From Chamaecyparis obtusa (Eukaryota; Streptophyta; Pinopsida; Cupressales; Cupressaceae), in NCBI GenBank assembly GCA_027943335.1, contig BSBK01001538.1:1207001-1271000 (forward strand): a DNA stretch of 64,000 nt, given 5' to 3'. Both the position numbers and the translations under genes were made by a program. Below the pieces are notes generated by a model that had not been told where the DNA came from, searched no databases, and saw only the letters and a program-made list of their open reading frames with translations. Shown here piece after piece: positions 1 through 10,990 of this stretch; position 1 is the stretch's first letter; every line of letters begins with the position of its first letter.

Positions 1-265
1 TATGAATTACAAAGATTCACCTTGTAAACACAAAGCTTCACTTGTACATACAGACTTGTATATAACCTATGTATCTGACACCTATTTACTATCAGCAGAA
101 AATGTAGTGCATGCATGCACTCACAATTACAAAAATGAAATATTAAAATAACACCGCACATGGAGTACAAATTCCAGAACTGTCTTGACTCGCCAAGGAG
201 CCAGCAATACCTCAAAAGGAATATTTCCACAAGCTCCTGTTGCACAGTAGCCTCTCCAGTTTAGT
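1..265 (-). other. 3' flank / probable 3' UTR of the ankyrin-CCCH-RRM gene
   Basis: This stretch lies just downstream of the TGA stop of the minus-strand gene and presumably holds its 3' UTR. I see no long frame of its own and no clean canonical AATAAA signal on the minus strand, so the transcript end cannot be placed. Confidence 0.4.
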
Positions 266-3200
266 TCAAAACCCTGAATCCTGTAAACTGCTCCAGCCAT
301 AAGTGGAAGGTAAAATGGACCTATCAAATTCTTGAAAGTGGCGATTAGAAGGCTTAGAGATATTTTTGGCTAACTCTGAAGCAGCATATCGACCCGAAGA
401 TATTATTCCATGTTCTTGTGATGCACCTGAGATTTGATAACTTTGATTGTATTCAAAACTTTCTGGAAATGAACTATTATAACAGAAGCCATTTGATACA
501 TTACTGAGTGCTGTTGAACTTTGTGACAAATAACGATATCTTGCCGCATTTGATAATTGGGACTCATTGTTTGTGCCAGTTTGGATGGGAGGATACCCCA
601 AGCCACCTGAAAATTGATATTCACTGTCTGTACAATTTTGTATTGAAGAATATCTTATGCCACCTGGTAATTGACACCCAACGTCTCTGCCATTTTTAAT
701 TGAATCATACCAATTTCCACTATATACAGACTGAGGATCCAGACTCTGGTAATTAGCTAAAGTGTCACTTTTCCAACTATCCTTAAAAGATAATGGCATT
801 CCAGATTGGCTTACGCCACAGTTAGAAACTTGTGTTTTACTCAGGGATTCAGCCTGTGTTGGCTCTGGCATGGGACGGACTTGTAACAATTCAAGTAATT
901 GTGAGAGATCCTCATCACTGCGACCATTGGTTTGTGTTGAATGATTAGTTCCAGGCATGGTGCTGAAATAAGAATTAGATGTACCACTGCTAAAATAAGT
1001 GAAGGGTTGACCATTCAATGGATTTATGTTAGCATCTGAAAATGGGGCATCATAAATACTTGACAGGTCTGGCACAGGTGAGGAAGGCAAGGTATTCAGA
1101 GATGAAGATGAGGAAGGCAATGCTTTCAGAGACGGAGATGAGTAAGGCAATGTATTCAGAGATTGTGAAGAACACAGGCTGTAGGAATAAAATGAAGAAT
1201 GAGGGAAAGTATCATCTAGCTTTTGCAATTGCTCAACACCGTGGTATATAGGATAAACTTTTTCATATGATGCAGAACCTTCCACAGTAAAATTGTTGTG
1301 AACAGGACGAACAGATTCACTATTTTGGATATTTTCAATTTGTCCACTCTTCTGATTTATCTTGGTGTTCTCAGAAAGGAACCTGGCAGAATCAGAACCA
1401 AAAGGCTGCAGGCTTGCAAGATCATCCTGAATCAATCCTGGGGGTGACTCCATCGATAAAGATGATTGTGGAACTGGCAAATATTGGTTATAACCTGCTG
1501 CATCTGTGCCTGGATGCAATTTCTCATCAAGCATGATAGTATCAGAAGAAGTTGAAGCTATAGCAGGGGACTGTGTATTGCCTGCTGATGAAATTCCCAA
1601 AGAAGATAAACATTGTTTTCCTAATTCATCTCCAGATGCCAATTCCATTCGAGTCATTGCTTTCTTAAGCTCTATTTTTTTACCCTGGAATGGAATGTAA
1701 TGCCTCTTTACTGCTTCATCTGCATCTTTCTGACTTTCAAACAATACAAACCCAAAACCTCTAGATCTGATGACCCCATCTTCATCATTGCCAAAAATAA
1801 CAGTAGAATCAACAACTTTTCCAAATTCTCCATCCATGAATTCAAGGAGCTCCCTATCATTAACATAAGGTGGTAAACCACCAACAAAAACTTTTCGAGA
1901 ATTCAAATCATCTAATTCCTCGCTTGAAAAAGATCCTAGTGATGATGCAGTTGAAGGGCGAGTCACAATTCTTGCACCTGAAAAATTACTTGGCAAAGCT
2001 GATGATATAGGCCTAAGCTCTTTCTGTCCATGAGCAAATTTGCATTTCAAACCATTCGGACAATTTCCATTTCTCTCATAATACACACACAACTTGCTTT
2101 TAAAATTCTTTGAAGAATCAGATGCACTGGGAACTACTTGAAGTCCATGAACTGCTTCCACCTTCTGACTAAGAAGTGTTATTTGCTGACCCTTAAAAAG
2201 TTCCTCTTCTGAGTGAGCAAAATGGCAATTGATTCCCCACTCACACTTCTTGTTGCGACAAATAACTGACTTGTAGGGAGGCAAGGTAACTGTTTTAGCA
2301 GGAGGCTGCTCGTTGGTATTTACAACTGCATCTGCACTGTTTGTATGCTTGCGCGGCTTTTTCTGAACTGTTTGCCAAGAAGTTGAATTTGAGGAAATGT
2401 CAGTCTCCTGTGAATCAAATGCAGAAAGCTGTGTGAAAGGCTGTGCCTGGAATTTCTCTGTAACTTCAGCAGGAGTTCGTGACATCACTCTTGCCACAGA
2501 CAGATGTGAACTAGATACAGCAAAAGTGGCTGGTTGGGAAATGAAATCTGGATGTTTGACAGGAGATGGGCCATCTGTAAACGGCGAATTGGTTCCCTGT
2601 ATTTTCTGGAAATGTGAATATTTTAACCCTGCGGGAATGCAATTTTGGGAAGCAATAATCTTATCACATGCTTCTTCAAGAAGGTGGTCATTCAGACTTA
2701 ACAAAGCACGCATCTCAGTAGAACGCACAAGTTGAATAGGTTTATGACTCCTCAAGCTCAATACATCTCGGTTGGCCCCATATCTAAGTAAGAGAGCAGC
2801 ACATGGAAGATGATTATTTTTCACAGCATAATGTAGAGGGGTCTCTTTTGTTCCTGTCAGTACATTTATACATCCCACATGCTTCATTATAATTATGAGA
2901 AGGGCTTCAAGGTGGCCATGACCTGCAGCTGTATGTACAGGAGTTGCCCCAGTATTGTTTCCAGATGTAACAGATGCACCAGCTTCTAGAAGTCTTTCCA
3001 CAACTCTACAGTTTACACTGCACCTATTGAAAGAAGTCGCTTGTTTGAAGGCCCAATGAAGAGCCGTGTTTCCATCAGTATCTGTAGCATTGACTGGGGC
3101 AGATGAAGCCAGCAAAATATTGATAAGTTCAAGATCATTTGCCTGCACAGCTCGAATCAAAGGTGGCAGACAATTTTTTGCATGTGCACTCCAGCTTTGG

Positions 3201-4345
3201 ACAAACTGAAGAATGCATTCTAATATTTTTCTTGCAACTCTATAGTTCTGCTTCAGTGAATCATGATTGCCTCTGCATTTACCAGATGCCTTAGTAGACT
3301 CTGTTGCTATACTGCCAGTTTTTCGACTAGCATCTCCTTCACTTGAATTTGAACAATATTTTGAATTTATTTCATCCCATTCAGTGGCATCTTTCCTGAA
3401 CTTTATTTCTGGATTATCGTCATCCCAGTCCCCTGAAGTCCTTTTCAAGTTCAGCACCTCTAACACATACTCCTCCTCCAAATTGTTTGTCTGACCTTTT
3501 GCAAGATTTTGGAATCCTTCATCTAGGCTATTAGGAGATGGGGAGACCAGTACCTTTTCTAGCATGAAATCAAGTATTGTTCCTCCAGACTCTGTGTCAA
3601 ATTCTGAACTTTTCACCACAGTATTTATGATCGACCTTCTGACATGTAATAGGGCAACTAATGGAACTAAAGTTAAATTTTTAGCAAGTTTGAATGCCAA
3701 ACCAACAAGAGCCTCTTTGCTATTGCATTTTATTCCAAGAGCTTTTAATACTTTTAAATCCTTCTCCCCAATTATTTTAACAATTTCAGAAGCATCCATA
3801 GACAAGTCCCAGTCCACATCTAGGTTAGGACTCAATAAAGCTTCTTCAAGAGGCATCATTGAATGCCTATTTAAAAGAAAAGAATTAGCTCCCTTCTTCA
3901 AAAGAAAATCCACAGATTTATGGTTATGGCAAAAACTTGCAATATGCAAACCCGAGTGCTGATCAACTTCATCGACAGCATCAATACTTACAGGGGTAAA
4001 CTTTTCTGAATCTAACAAAATTTTACAACATTTAATAGAATCAAGTGCACAAGCATAGTGAAATATTTTTCTGGCTAATTTGGAGAACTCATCAGTCTCT
4101 TTTGAAACATTTCTCTTGTTCTTTTTCCCTTTTTTGCTTGAAGGTATTGTTTCTATATTCCTTTCACTCAGTAGAGCCTCCTCTAAATCATCTGGATTAT
4201 CTTCTTCCACTAGCCTAGCAATATTTGGTTCCAATAATGTCTTTAATTTTATCTTCATATTTTCTATATCTGGAATTTGGAGACTTGGGCATTCCTCTGT
4301 ATTTTCCTCCACTTTTCTCATTTCATCTGCAAGACATGCAAACAT
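266..4345 (-). CDS. Ankyrin-repeat, tandem CCCH zinc-finger and RRM protein (main exon)
   Basis: An uninterrupted 1359-codon frame ends in TGA at 266-268. Seen in order: ankyrin-type repeats around residues 95-170 and again around 380-545 (motifs such as DGNTALHWAF and GATPVHTAAGHGH); two CCCH fingers, C-X4-C-X5-C-X3-H near residue 695 and C-X8-C-X5-C-X3-H near 750-770; then an RRM near 815-895 with RNP2 VFVGGL and RNP1 RGFGFVLF. The C-terminal 450 residues are Ser/Gln/Tyr-rich and low in complexity, with a repeated SLNTLP-like unit (about 1075-1165) and a repeated 18-20 residue unit (about 520-700). Plant CCCH proteins with ankyrin repeats are known regulators of mRNA turnover and stress responses; the added RRM supports direct RNA binding. 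Its role here is inference. The ATG at 4345 is preceded six codons upstream by an in-frame TAG, but that TAG may be a splice acceptor (see the intron entry), so the true N-terminus may be MQSDYLAE-MFACL. No in-frame stop interrupts the frame, unlike every other long frame in the window. Confidence 0.9.
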   Translation of the reverse strand: MFACLADEMRKVEENTEECPSLQIPDIENMKIKLKTLLEPNIARLVEEDNPDDLEEALLSERNIETIPSSKKGKKNKRNVSKETDEFSKLARKIFHYACALDSIKCCKILLDSEKFTPVSIDAVDEVDQHSGLHIASFCHNHKSVDFLLKKGANSFLLNRHSMMPLEEALLSPNLDVDWDLSMDASEIVKIIGEKDLKVLKALGIKCNSKEALVGLAFKLAKNLTLVPLVALLHVRRSIINTVVKSSEFDTESGGTILDFMLEKVLVSPSPNSLDEGFQNLAKGQTNNLEEEYVLEVLNLKRTSGDWDDDNPEIKFRKDATEWDEINSKYCSNSSEGDASRKTGSIATESTKASGKCRGNHDSLKQNYRVARKILECILQFVQSWSAHAKNCLPPLIRAVQANDLELINILLASSAPVNATDTDGNTALHWAFKQATSFNRCSVNCRVVERLLEAGASVTSGNNTGATPVHTAAGHGHLEALLIIIMKHVGCINVLTGTKETPLHYAVKNNHLPCAALLLRYGANRDVLSLRSHKPIQLVRSTEMRALLSLNDHLLEEACDKIIASQNCIPAGLKYSHFQKIQGTNSPFTDGPSPVKHPDFISQPATFAVSSSHLSVARVMSRTPAEVTEKFQAQPFTQLSAFDSQETDISSNSTSWQTVQKKPRKHTNSADAVVNTNEQPPAKTVTLPPYKSVICRNKKCEWGINCHFAHSEEELFKGQQITLLSQKVEAVHGLQVVPSASDSSKNFKSKLCVYYERNGNCPNGLKCKFAHGQKELRPISSALPSNFSGARIVTRPSTASSLGSFSSEELDDLNSRKVFVGGLPPYVNDRELLEFMDGEFGKVVDSTVIFGNDEDGVIRSRGFGFVLFESQKDADEAVKRHYIPFQGKKIELKKAMTRMELASGDELGKQCLSSLGISSAGNTQSPAIASTSSDTIMLDEKLHPGTDAAGYNQYLPVPQSSLSMESPPGLIQDDLASLQPFGSDSARFLSENTKINQKSGQIENIQNSESVRPVHNNFTVEGSASYEKVYPIYHGVEQLQKLDDTFPHSSFYSYSLCSSQSLNTLPYSSPSLKALPSSSSSLNTLPSSPVPDLSSIYDAPFSDANINPLNGQPFTYFSSGTSNSYFSTMPGTNHSTQTNGRSDEDLSQLLELLQVRPMPEPTQAESLSKTQVSNCGVSQSGMPLSFKDSWKSDTLANYQSLDPQSVYSGNWYDSIKNGRDVGCQLPGGIRYSSIQNCTDSEYQFSGGLGYPPIQTGTNNESQLSNAARYRYLSQSSTALSNVSNGFCYNSSFPESFEYNQSYQISGASQEHGIISSGRYAASELAKNISKPSNRHFQEFDRSILPSTYGWSSLQDSGF

Positions 4346-4750
4346 TTCTGCCAGATAGTCCTACAATAAGAAGATTGCCTTTCCTCAGACAAAACTCAGG
4401 CACCAGAATTGATATTTCTGCAATCAATTTTTCAGTTACTATTTTTGTATGAGCTAAAAATACCTCCTGCAAAACAACAAAAGACACTTTATGGTCATGA
4501 CTATGGCAAGAGATATTTGTGACATTACATATATGTGATGAGGTGTACGGCAGAAAGAAAGAACAATGGAAAGCTAACATAAAATGCAGAATCAGAAAGT
4601 TCATTCATCTCAAGCATTCAGTGCAATGAAAAAATATTACAACAGTGTCAACTGCAGCATGAACCAAGGAGTCATATGATTAGGCTATGGTAGCCAAATG
4701 AAAAAAGCTGTTGGAATTCATTAATACTATCTTATTTCTAAAACCATTTG

Positions 4751-6066
4751 ATCTGAATGCACAGATTGTTGATTTTCAAAGGAAAACACCTAAGTTGCCG
4801 AATCGGGAATGGGAATGGGTACAGGTACGTGGGTACAAAACACTGGTACAGCATAAATTTTTTGGGGGGGTTGGGTACATTCATACAATATATATATATG
4901 TGTGTGTGTGTGTGTGTAGCTAAAACATAGAATTAAGTTTAGAATGTCATATACCAATACATATGCTAAACAAAACCATTACAAATTTCAAATTTTGAAA
5001 GATATCATTCTAATTTAAATTCAGGTTTCTGTATCAAAAAGATCAAGCCAGAATCGTATGATAGATAAGTTCAGAGTTTGCTAATCAGCAGTCTAGGTCT
5101 TAAATATATCTAAAACATCAAACTAGAATCACTAAACATTTCAGCATTTAAAAACACAAAACCCAGATGTGTACCCACAGGAGATTTGTTTCAGAATCCG
5201 ATTCCGGTACATTTCGTACCCAGAATCGCCCGGAAAAGTCCCACGATTCAGCAACTTAGGAAAACACATGTTTCATGTTTGAAACAACTTGCATTATTTC
5301 CCAATATTGTTTATTGTATTAGACGTCACCATCCAAAAAATCTTCATATCAGTATTAAGTTGTTACAATATCAACAGTTTTACTAAGAACATAAAACTAA
5401 GAAAGACTGACCAAGAGAATTTGGCTAAATTGCCAATTCGAATTCCAGTTCAGGTATGGGTACAGGGTTTCTATGGGAAAAAATAAATTCCTTGGGTACA
5501 GAACTGAAAACACATGTTTCATGTTTGAAACAACTTGCATTATTTCCCAATATTGTTTATAACTTTATTGTTTCCCAATATCGTTTATAACTTTATTGTA
5601 TTAGACGTCACCCTCCAAAAAATCTTCAGATCAGTATTAAGTTGCTACAATATCAATAGTTTTACTAACATAAAACTAAGAAAGACTGAGCAACAGATTT
5701 TGGCTAAGTTGCCAATGCGAATTCCAGTTCAGGTACGGGTATGGGGTTCAGGTATGGGAAAAAAAAAAATTCCTTGGGTACAGAACCCCGTACCTGAACT
5801 GGAATTTATTTTTTTCCCATACCTGAACCCTGTACCCATACCTGAACTGGAATTCAAATTGGCAACTTAGCCAAATTCTGTTGGTCAGTCTTTCTTAGTT
5901 TTGCGTTCTTAGTAAAACTGTTGATATTGTAACAACTTAATACTGATCTGAAGATTTTTTGGATGGTGACATCTAATACAATAAACAATATTGGGAAATA
6001 ATGCAAGTTGTTTCAAACATGAAACGTGTGTTTTCCTTTAAAAATCAACAATCTGTGCATTCAGAT
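4751..6066. repeat. Fold-back (long inverted repeat) element in the intron
   Basis: The ends match in inverted orientation: atctgaatgcacagattg at 4751 and its complement ending at 6066. Inside, a unit of about 250 bp at 5255-5500 is repeated directly at about 5508-5780 and once more in inverted orientation at about 5785-6045, so the block can fold on itself around 5782. Each unit carries a GGGTAC/AGGTAC-like short repeat beside a conserved TTTGGCTAAGTTGCCAAT motif. There is no coding frame of note. It resembles a non-autonomous DNA element or a fold-back transposon; no convincing target-site duplication was found. Confidence 0.65.
4889..4918. repeat. (TA)n(TG)n microsatellite
   Basis: A run of alternating TA followed by TG dinucleotides lies inside the left part of the fold-back element. 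A related TA/CA/TG tract follows the right end of that element. Confidence 0.9.
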
Positions 6067-6158
6067 ATATATATATATATAGACACACACATGTTCAAAC
6101 TTCGAAGATAGCATATGTGTGTGTGTCTACACACACACACACACGTTCAAACTTCGAA
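6064..6158. repeat. TA/CA/TG microsatellite with a duplicated ttcaaacttcgaag box
   Basis: TA, then CA, then TG, then CA dinucleotide runs flank two copies of ttcaaacttcgaag. The TG and CA runs are complementary, so the tract can form a hairpin. Confidence 0.85.
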
Positions 6159-6159
6159 G

Positions 6160-7380
6160 TTATAAATATAAAAAGAAGAGTGATGATCACAAATCCATAA
6201 TTGCCAATAAAATTATAAATAAAATACCTCATATACTGTATTCATAATTTGCAAAAATGAAAATACTCGAGTCTCAAAATGTTATTACACAATGAATATT
6301 CAAATTACAATTGACATTTAATATTCATATTTTCCTCATCAGAAGAAGCATCAGACAGCTCTGGGGACGTCATATTTTGCTTCTAAATGACTTTGGACAT
6401 CATAAATATTGTACCCCTCTGCCAAATTCACCTAGGCCCAAATCCATAATCACTAATATAGATATATGAGTGGACCTTACTTAGAGGGGAGGATGGAAAA
6501 AGTTATACAATAACCAATATTGAGGGAACAAGGGTTTGTGATGTGTCCAAGAAGAGTAAAACTCATTGAACAGAGTCTGAAGGTACCAGCTGTGTTTTTT
6601 TAAAAGTTTGAAAATGCTTATGGGAGATCTGTGTGAGAGATGTAATGCAATATGGCAACAAAATGTCAGAGGTTTTGGTTACATCTGTGTTCAGACATGC
6701 AATGAAATATGGCAACAAAGTGTCAGAGGTTTTGTTAAATCTGCATTCAGACATGCAATATCTAACTGAAAGAAAATACACAAGTAGACAGAAAGCGTTG
6801 TAATAACTTATGTTTTCTAGTCTTTGTATTGCCTGATTTGTGATTAAGTTAATTAGATGTTTAGTCAGAGTGCATACTATGAAATGATGATGGCAAAAAT
6901 AAGAGTAAACAATGGCAGGGGATGCACAACAGCAGGTAATGGCCACAAAAAGGAGCTATTTTGGTTGCATGGCATCTGCTGATGCAATTTTTTGAAGAAA
7001 TGGATTTCCCATCCACAATGCCTGTACACCATTGCAGACGGGTTGCAGAGCTTAGAAATGTGAAACAGTCTATATCCCTTGCATTTCTTGCAACTAAGTT
7101 AAGATAGAGAGGTCCTCAATAAATATCATGAATATGTATTTTGGTCCCAAGAGGATTGCAGTTGCTAATCATTGAGATAAGAACTATGACTAAGATTTAT
7201 GGATTGTTTCTGTGTTTAAACCTGATAGAACTAATTGTCTTTTACTCACAGTAAATATTTAAAGGCTTAATACAGAGATTTGCTTTGTATATTTAGATTT
7301 TAGACAGATTTAATGAGAATTTAAAAGTAAAGCATATTTTATTTCATTTGCATGCACATATTTTGATATATTTGCTTGTA
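6160..7380. other. Intronic stretch without recognised genes
   Basis: AT-rich DNA. About 6600-6760 contains a short local duplication around aatatggcaacaaa(a/g)tgtcagaggtttt, seen twice some 65 bp apart. No frame or RNA gene could be supported. Confidence 0.5.
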
Positions 7381-7393
7381 CCGCCCTTGGATA

Positions 7394-7486
7394 CTTTCTG
7401 GGTGCCTGGGTTCATTGTGGGTCCTTCACAAAAGGATCCACAGACAACCCATTTGTGACCCACAGAGAACCCAAGCACCCAGGAAG
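7394..7486. repeat. Imperfect inverted repeat (hairpin)
   Basis: Arms 7394-7423 and 7457-7486 are complementary with about three mismatches and share the core tgggtgcctgggttc versus gaacccaagcaccca. The loop contains ggatcc. It is GC-rich compared with its AT-rich surroundings, and its function is unknown. Confidence 0.7.
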
Positions 7487-7619
7487 AACCAGTACTAGGA
7501 CCCAGGCTTAAATAGTAGAATGCAGTAACTTAAGAATTTGGAATTAGTTTCAATGTTGACATCAAAAAATGAGATAATTCCACTCAAAGACAGGCATCTC
7601 ATGCCAAAAACCTAAGATA

Positions 7620-8000
7620 CTGATGCGTCCACAGGCATGCTGGATGCGGAAGCGGATGCCTGTGGAGGTGGATCCAGGGGCGGATGCCCTGTGGGTGCCA
7701 CCCGGAAGCCACCACAGGTGGATGCATCCACTCGCATCCAGATGCCTGTGGTGGCTTCCGGGTGGCACCCACAGGGCATCCAGGCACTTCCCGATGCCTC
7801 CGTGGGCATACACCCAGAAAACTTAATTTTTTCATCTTTTTGCCACTTAAATTTTAAAAACAAAATGTGCTAATAACATTTTTTTTGTATATTTCTTGCA
7901 TTTCTTAATATTTGCATATATATATATATATACACGCATCCGCATCCGCATCCCCTAAAAAAATTTTCACACATCCGCACCCGAATTGGTAACTTAGCCA
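7620..8000. repeat. GC-rich hairpin element with GGATGC/GCATCC repeats
   Basis: The arms 7682-7718 and 7745-7781 are perfect 37-nt reverse complements. Around them the hexamer ggatgc/gcatcc recurs, including gcatccgcatccgcatcc near 7937-7955. The block ends with ggtaacttagccaaaag near 7989, which matches the TTGGCTAAGTTGCC motif of the fold-back element at 4751-6066. The two are probably diverged members of one repeat class that differ in their short internal repeat. The perfect arms give mirrored open frames on both strands, which are not genes. Confidence 0.7.
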
Positions 8001-8249
8001 AAAGCAGAGTAAGATATGGATTATACCAACTAGAGAGAAGCACTGATCCAAGTAACAAACAAAATTATCTAAGTATTGTGTAAAGATGAAGCATTCACAA
8101 AGGAAGGTTTGACCTAAATTTTAACAAATAAAAAACAGACAAAATGATAGTCCCTCCTGAAATCTGGCAATTCCCCTAAAAATAAAAAGGTACACTCTCA
8201 TGTTCTCAAGAGGAAGGTTCCCCAAACATAAATTATTGAACTTGAAGAA

Positions 8250-10720
8250 AGTATGGACTGTAAAACAATAAACATCAATTATGCCTCAGACAGTTCAAAC
8301 TTCAAACCCAGTGAAAGGTTGTACCAAACGAAAATAGAATTCTAAAAATAACATTTTAGTTTACGACGTCCACAAGCACTATTTGCCCAAAACAAAAACG
8401 AACACTTCAAATCCATCCACGCACTGGTGTTTGGAAGTTATTTAATTTTAATCCCCATGAGCACTACTAAGTAAAAGACAGCCTACAATGGTCAAAAAAC
8501 CATGAAATTCTCTAGGAAAAGAAATCCAAAGATCTCAATTGAACATTTTAGTTTAAAACCTTGCATTCATCATCTTTCAAGTTCTGTAGAGTCTCCACTA
8601 AACAAAACTAGAGGTCTGAATAAAATTATGGTTTAAAGTTTTAAACCTTTACAGACACCAGCTAACTTAAATGGTAATAAACATTCAAGTCCTGTAAAGT
8701 TATCTACTAAATAAAACCAGAAATCTGAATACAGCACTTAGTTTAACTTCCCACAAGCACCAGTTAGCAAAAATAGTGATCAGCCTTTTAAATCCAGTGA
8801 ATTTCTACACTACAACAAAAGTAGTGGCCTCAATACAACATTTACATTTTGATGCTTCACAAACAAAATTTATCATAAAAAGGGGTCAAAAGATCAAATC
8901 ATGTTTTGAGTTCTCAACTAAACAACACATGGGGCATCAATCCTACATTTTGATTTAAACCTCAAAAAACACAATTTTCCTTGTACACTAATCAACACTT
9001 TGAATCAAGTGAAGGTCTCTACAAAAGAAAGCCAGGGGCCAAAGCACAGCATTTTAGAGTTTAATCCTCACACACACCATTTCCATTTACCTTAAACAGT
9101 AATTAACAGTTCAAATCTCTAAGGATCTCCAATAAACAAAGTCAAGGCATCTCAATACTTTAAGGTTAACACAAGCAATTCCCCAAGTTCAAATATGTGA
9201 TTCTCCACTAAATGAATTAAAATGTAAAGGTCTATTAGCAGAAATCTAGTTCAAATGCACACAAGCATTATCAATCAAAAACAGTGTTCAGCAGTCCTCT
9301 GTATCATCAATCAAACTAAAAAATTATTCTCCTTACAAAATTCTAATTTATATCCCCCACGCCCAATTGATCAAAACAATCATTTGTAGTTCAAAAACAA
9401 TAAGATGCTCTCCAAAACAAAGCTGGGGGCCCAGATAAGACTCTGTTTCAGCTAGGACACTTACAACCAATACTGACTTCCCCTTATAACAACTGTTTAC
9501 CTTAAAGAGCATCCAAAATATCAAACTGTTAAGGTCTTGACACAAATTTTTATCTTAAATCCCATGGGCACCATTTGCCTTGTGCAATAATCAAAAGTAC
9601 AATCCTGTGAAGCAATCTGTGAAACAAAACAAGAGCATCTAAATATAACGATTTAGTTTGAATCCCTACAAGCACTAGCTCTAGTTTAAATCCTTGAAAG
9701 GCATCCAATAAACAAAATAGGGCTATCTCAATATAAAAGTCTGCTTTAAATCACCAAAAGCACTGTTTATCTCAGCCATCTGGAGATGTGGGAATACATG
9801 TACTGGTAAAGGGGCAGGGACACAGTTCAAATCAGGGTACATAACTAAATGACTAGGGGCACATCGGTATTTTATACAAATTAAAACATAGTCGCCAAAA
9901 GATGTGGATACAGAGAGAGGCATGCTCATCACACCTACACTAGAGTTCCCTAATGAACCTACCATTTATAAAAAGTAATGTTTAAACAGTTCAAACCATG
10001 TTAGGTTCTCCACTAAATAAAAGCAGGGACAACACGCCAAGATGTCTCAACATATCATTTTAGTGTAAACCTTAACAAGCACTACCTCCAGCCCAAAAAC
10101 TGTCGGGCTCTCCACTAAACAAAACAACATGCAAGAATTATTCAACAAAATCAGTAATCGACTATAAGTCCTCCACAAACATAACTAGGGCTCTCAGTAC
10201 AAAATTTGGAATTGAATCCCCACGAGTAGCATTTACCAAAAACAACAACCAAAAGGTTCAAATCTTACGATGCTTTCCACTAAAAATAAAACAAGTGTCT
10301 CAATCAGAGTGGCTTCCAAGTTTTCCAATCAAATTCCTACAGACACCATTAAACTTAAGTTCGCATCTTCTTCAGCTCTCCACAGAACAAAACCGGAGGC
10401 CGGAATACAACATTTCAGTTCAAATACCCACAAACACCATTCATCAAAAGCAGTTGTCACTGTTCCAAATCCACTGAAGCTTTCCACTTAAAAAAAAAAC
10501 TATGGGTTTCATTAAAACATTTCAGTTTAAATCCCCAGAAACACCATTCATCAAAAACACATGTTCAACAGTTCAAACCATCTGGAGCTCTCGCGGAAAA
10601 ACATCAGACCTCAATAAGCTTCCATTTAAGCTAAGATATTTAACCTCTACCCGGGTTTACACATGCTACAATCTTAAACCGAAAACCCAAATGACCATGA
10701 AGAAAATTTGCACTGCAGTA
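8250..10720. repeat. Long decayed tandem array, unit about 105 bp
   Basis: A consensus recurs at roughly 80-130 bp spacing: ttcaaatcc ... ctccactaaacaaaac ... tctcaatacaacatttta, then gtttaaatccccacaagcacca. Clear copies start near 8290, 8405, 8580, 8686, 8790, 8893, 8999, 9111 and 9388, and continue to about 10560. All copies have diverged strongly, so the array is old. It lies within the predicted first intron and has no coding capacity. Confidence 0.75.
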
Positions 10721-10990
10721 CTAATCCTACTAATACCGTACATTACATAATATGAGCTCGGCATGCAGCTAAAACCTGAACAAAACAGCACTGACCCTAA
10801 TTTCCGTTTTCCTCAGAATTCAAACAACACCCAGAAAAGAACTACATAAATTTACACCAACATACTAGAATGTAAGGCAAAATGACGATCCAAACACAGT
10901 GCCGAGCACAAAACAGCAGAGCACAGCAACCCTTGAATTCATATTCTCCTTTCCCATCAAAGAAACATAGAGAAATCGTGACTAACTTAC

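Larger units (their letters stand above)
4361..10990 (-). other. Putative first intron of the ankyrin-CCCH-RRM gene
   Basis: On the minus strand a consensus donor GTAAGT begins at 10990. Two acceptors lie ahead of the main exon: TTTTGCAG ending at 4467 and TCTTCTTATTGTAG ending at 4361. The nearer acceptor would join a leader ATG CAA TCA (10999-10991) in frame with GAC TAT CTG GCA GAA and then ATG at 4345, extending the protein by eight residues. The farther acceptor would retain extra leader and place the leader ATG in a 50-codon upstream frame that overlaps the main start. The intron is filled by repeats: a fold-back element, GC-rich hairpins, microsatellites and a long decayed tandem array. 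No transcript evidence is available, so the splice sites are predictions. Confidence 0.5.

Noticed and set aside
762..4358. Plus-strand frames of 60-132 codons opposite the host gene
   Set aside because: They are antisense shadows of the 1359-codon coding exon, with no domains.
7562..7873. Overlapping frames on both strands with the same residue string
   Set aside because: They come from the perfect GC-rich hairpin, so each strand encodes the same words. There is no codon or start support.
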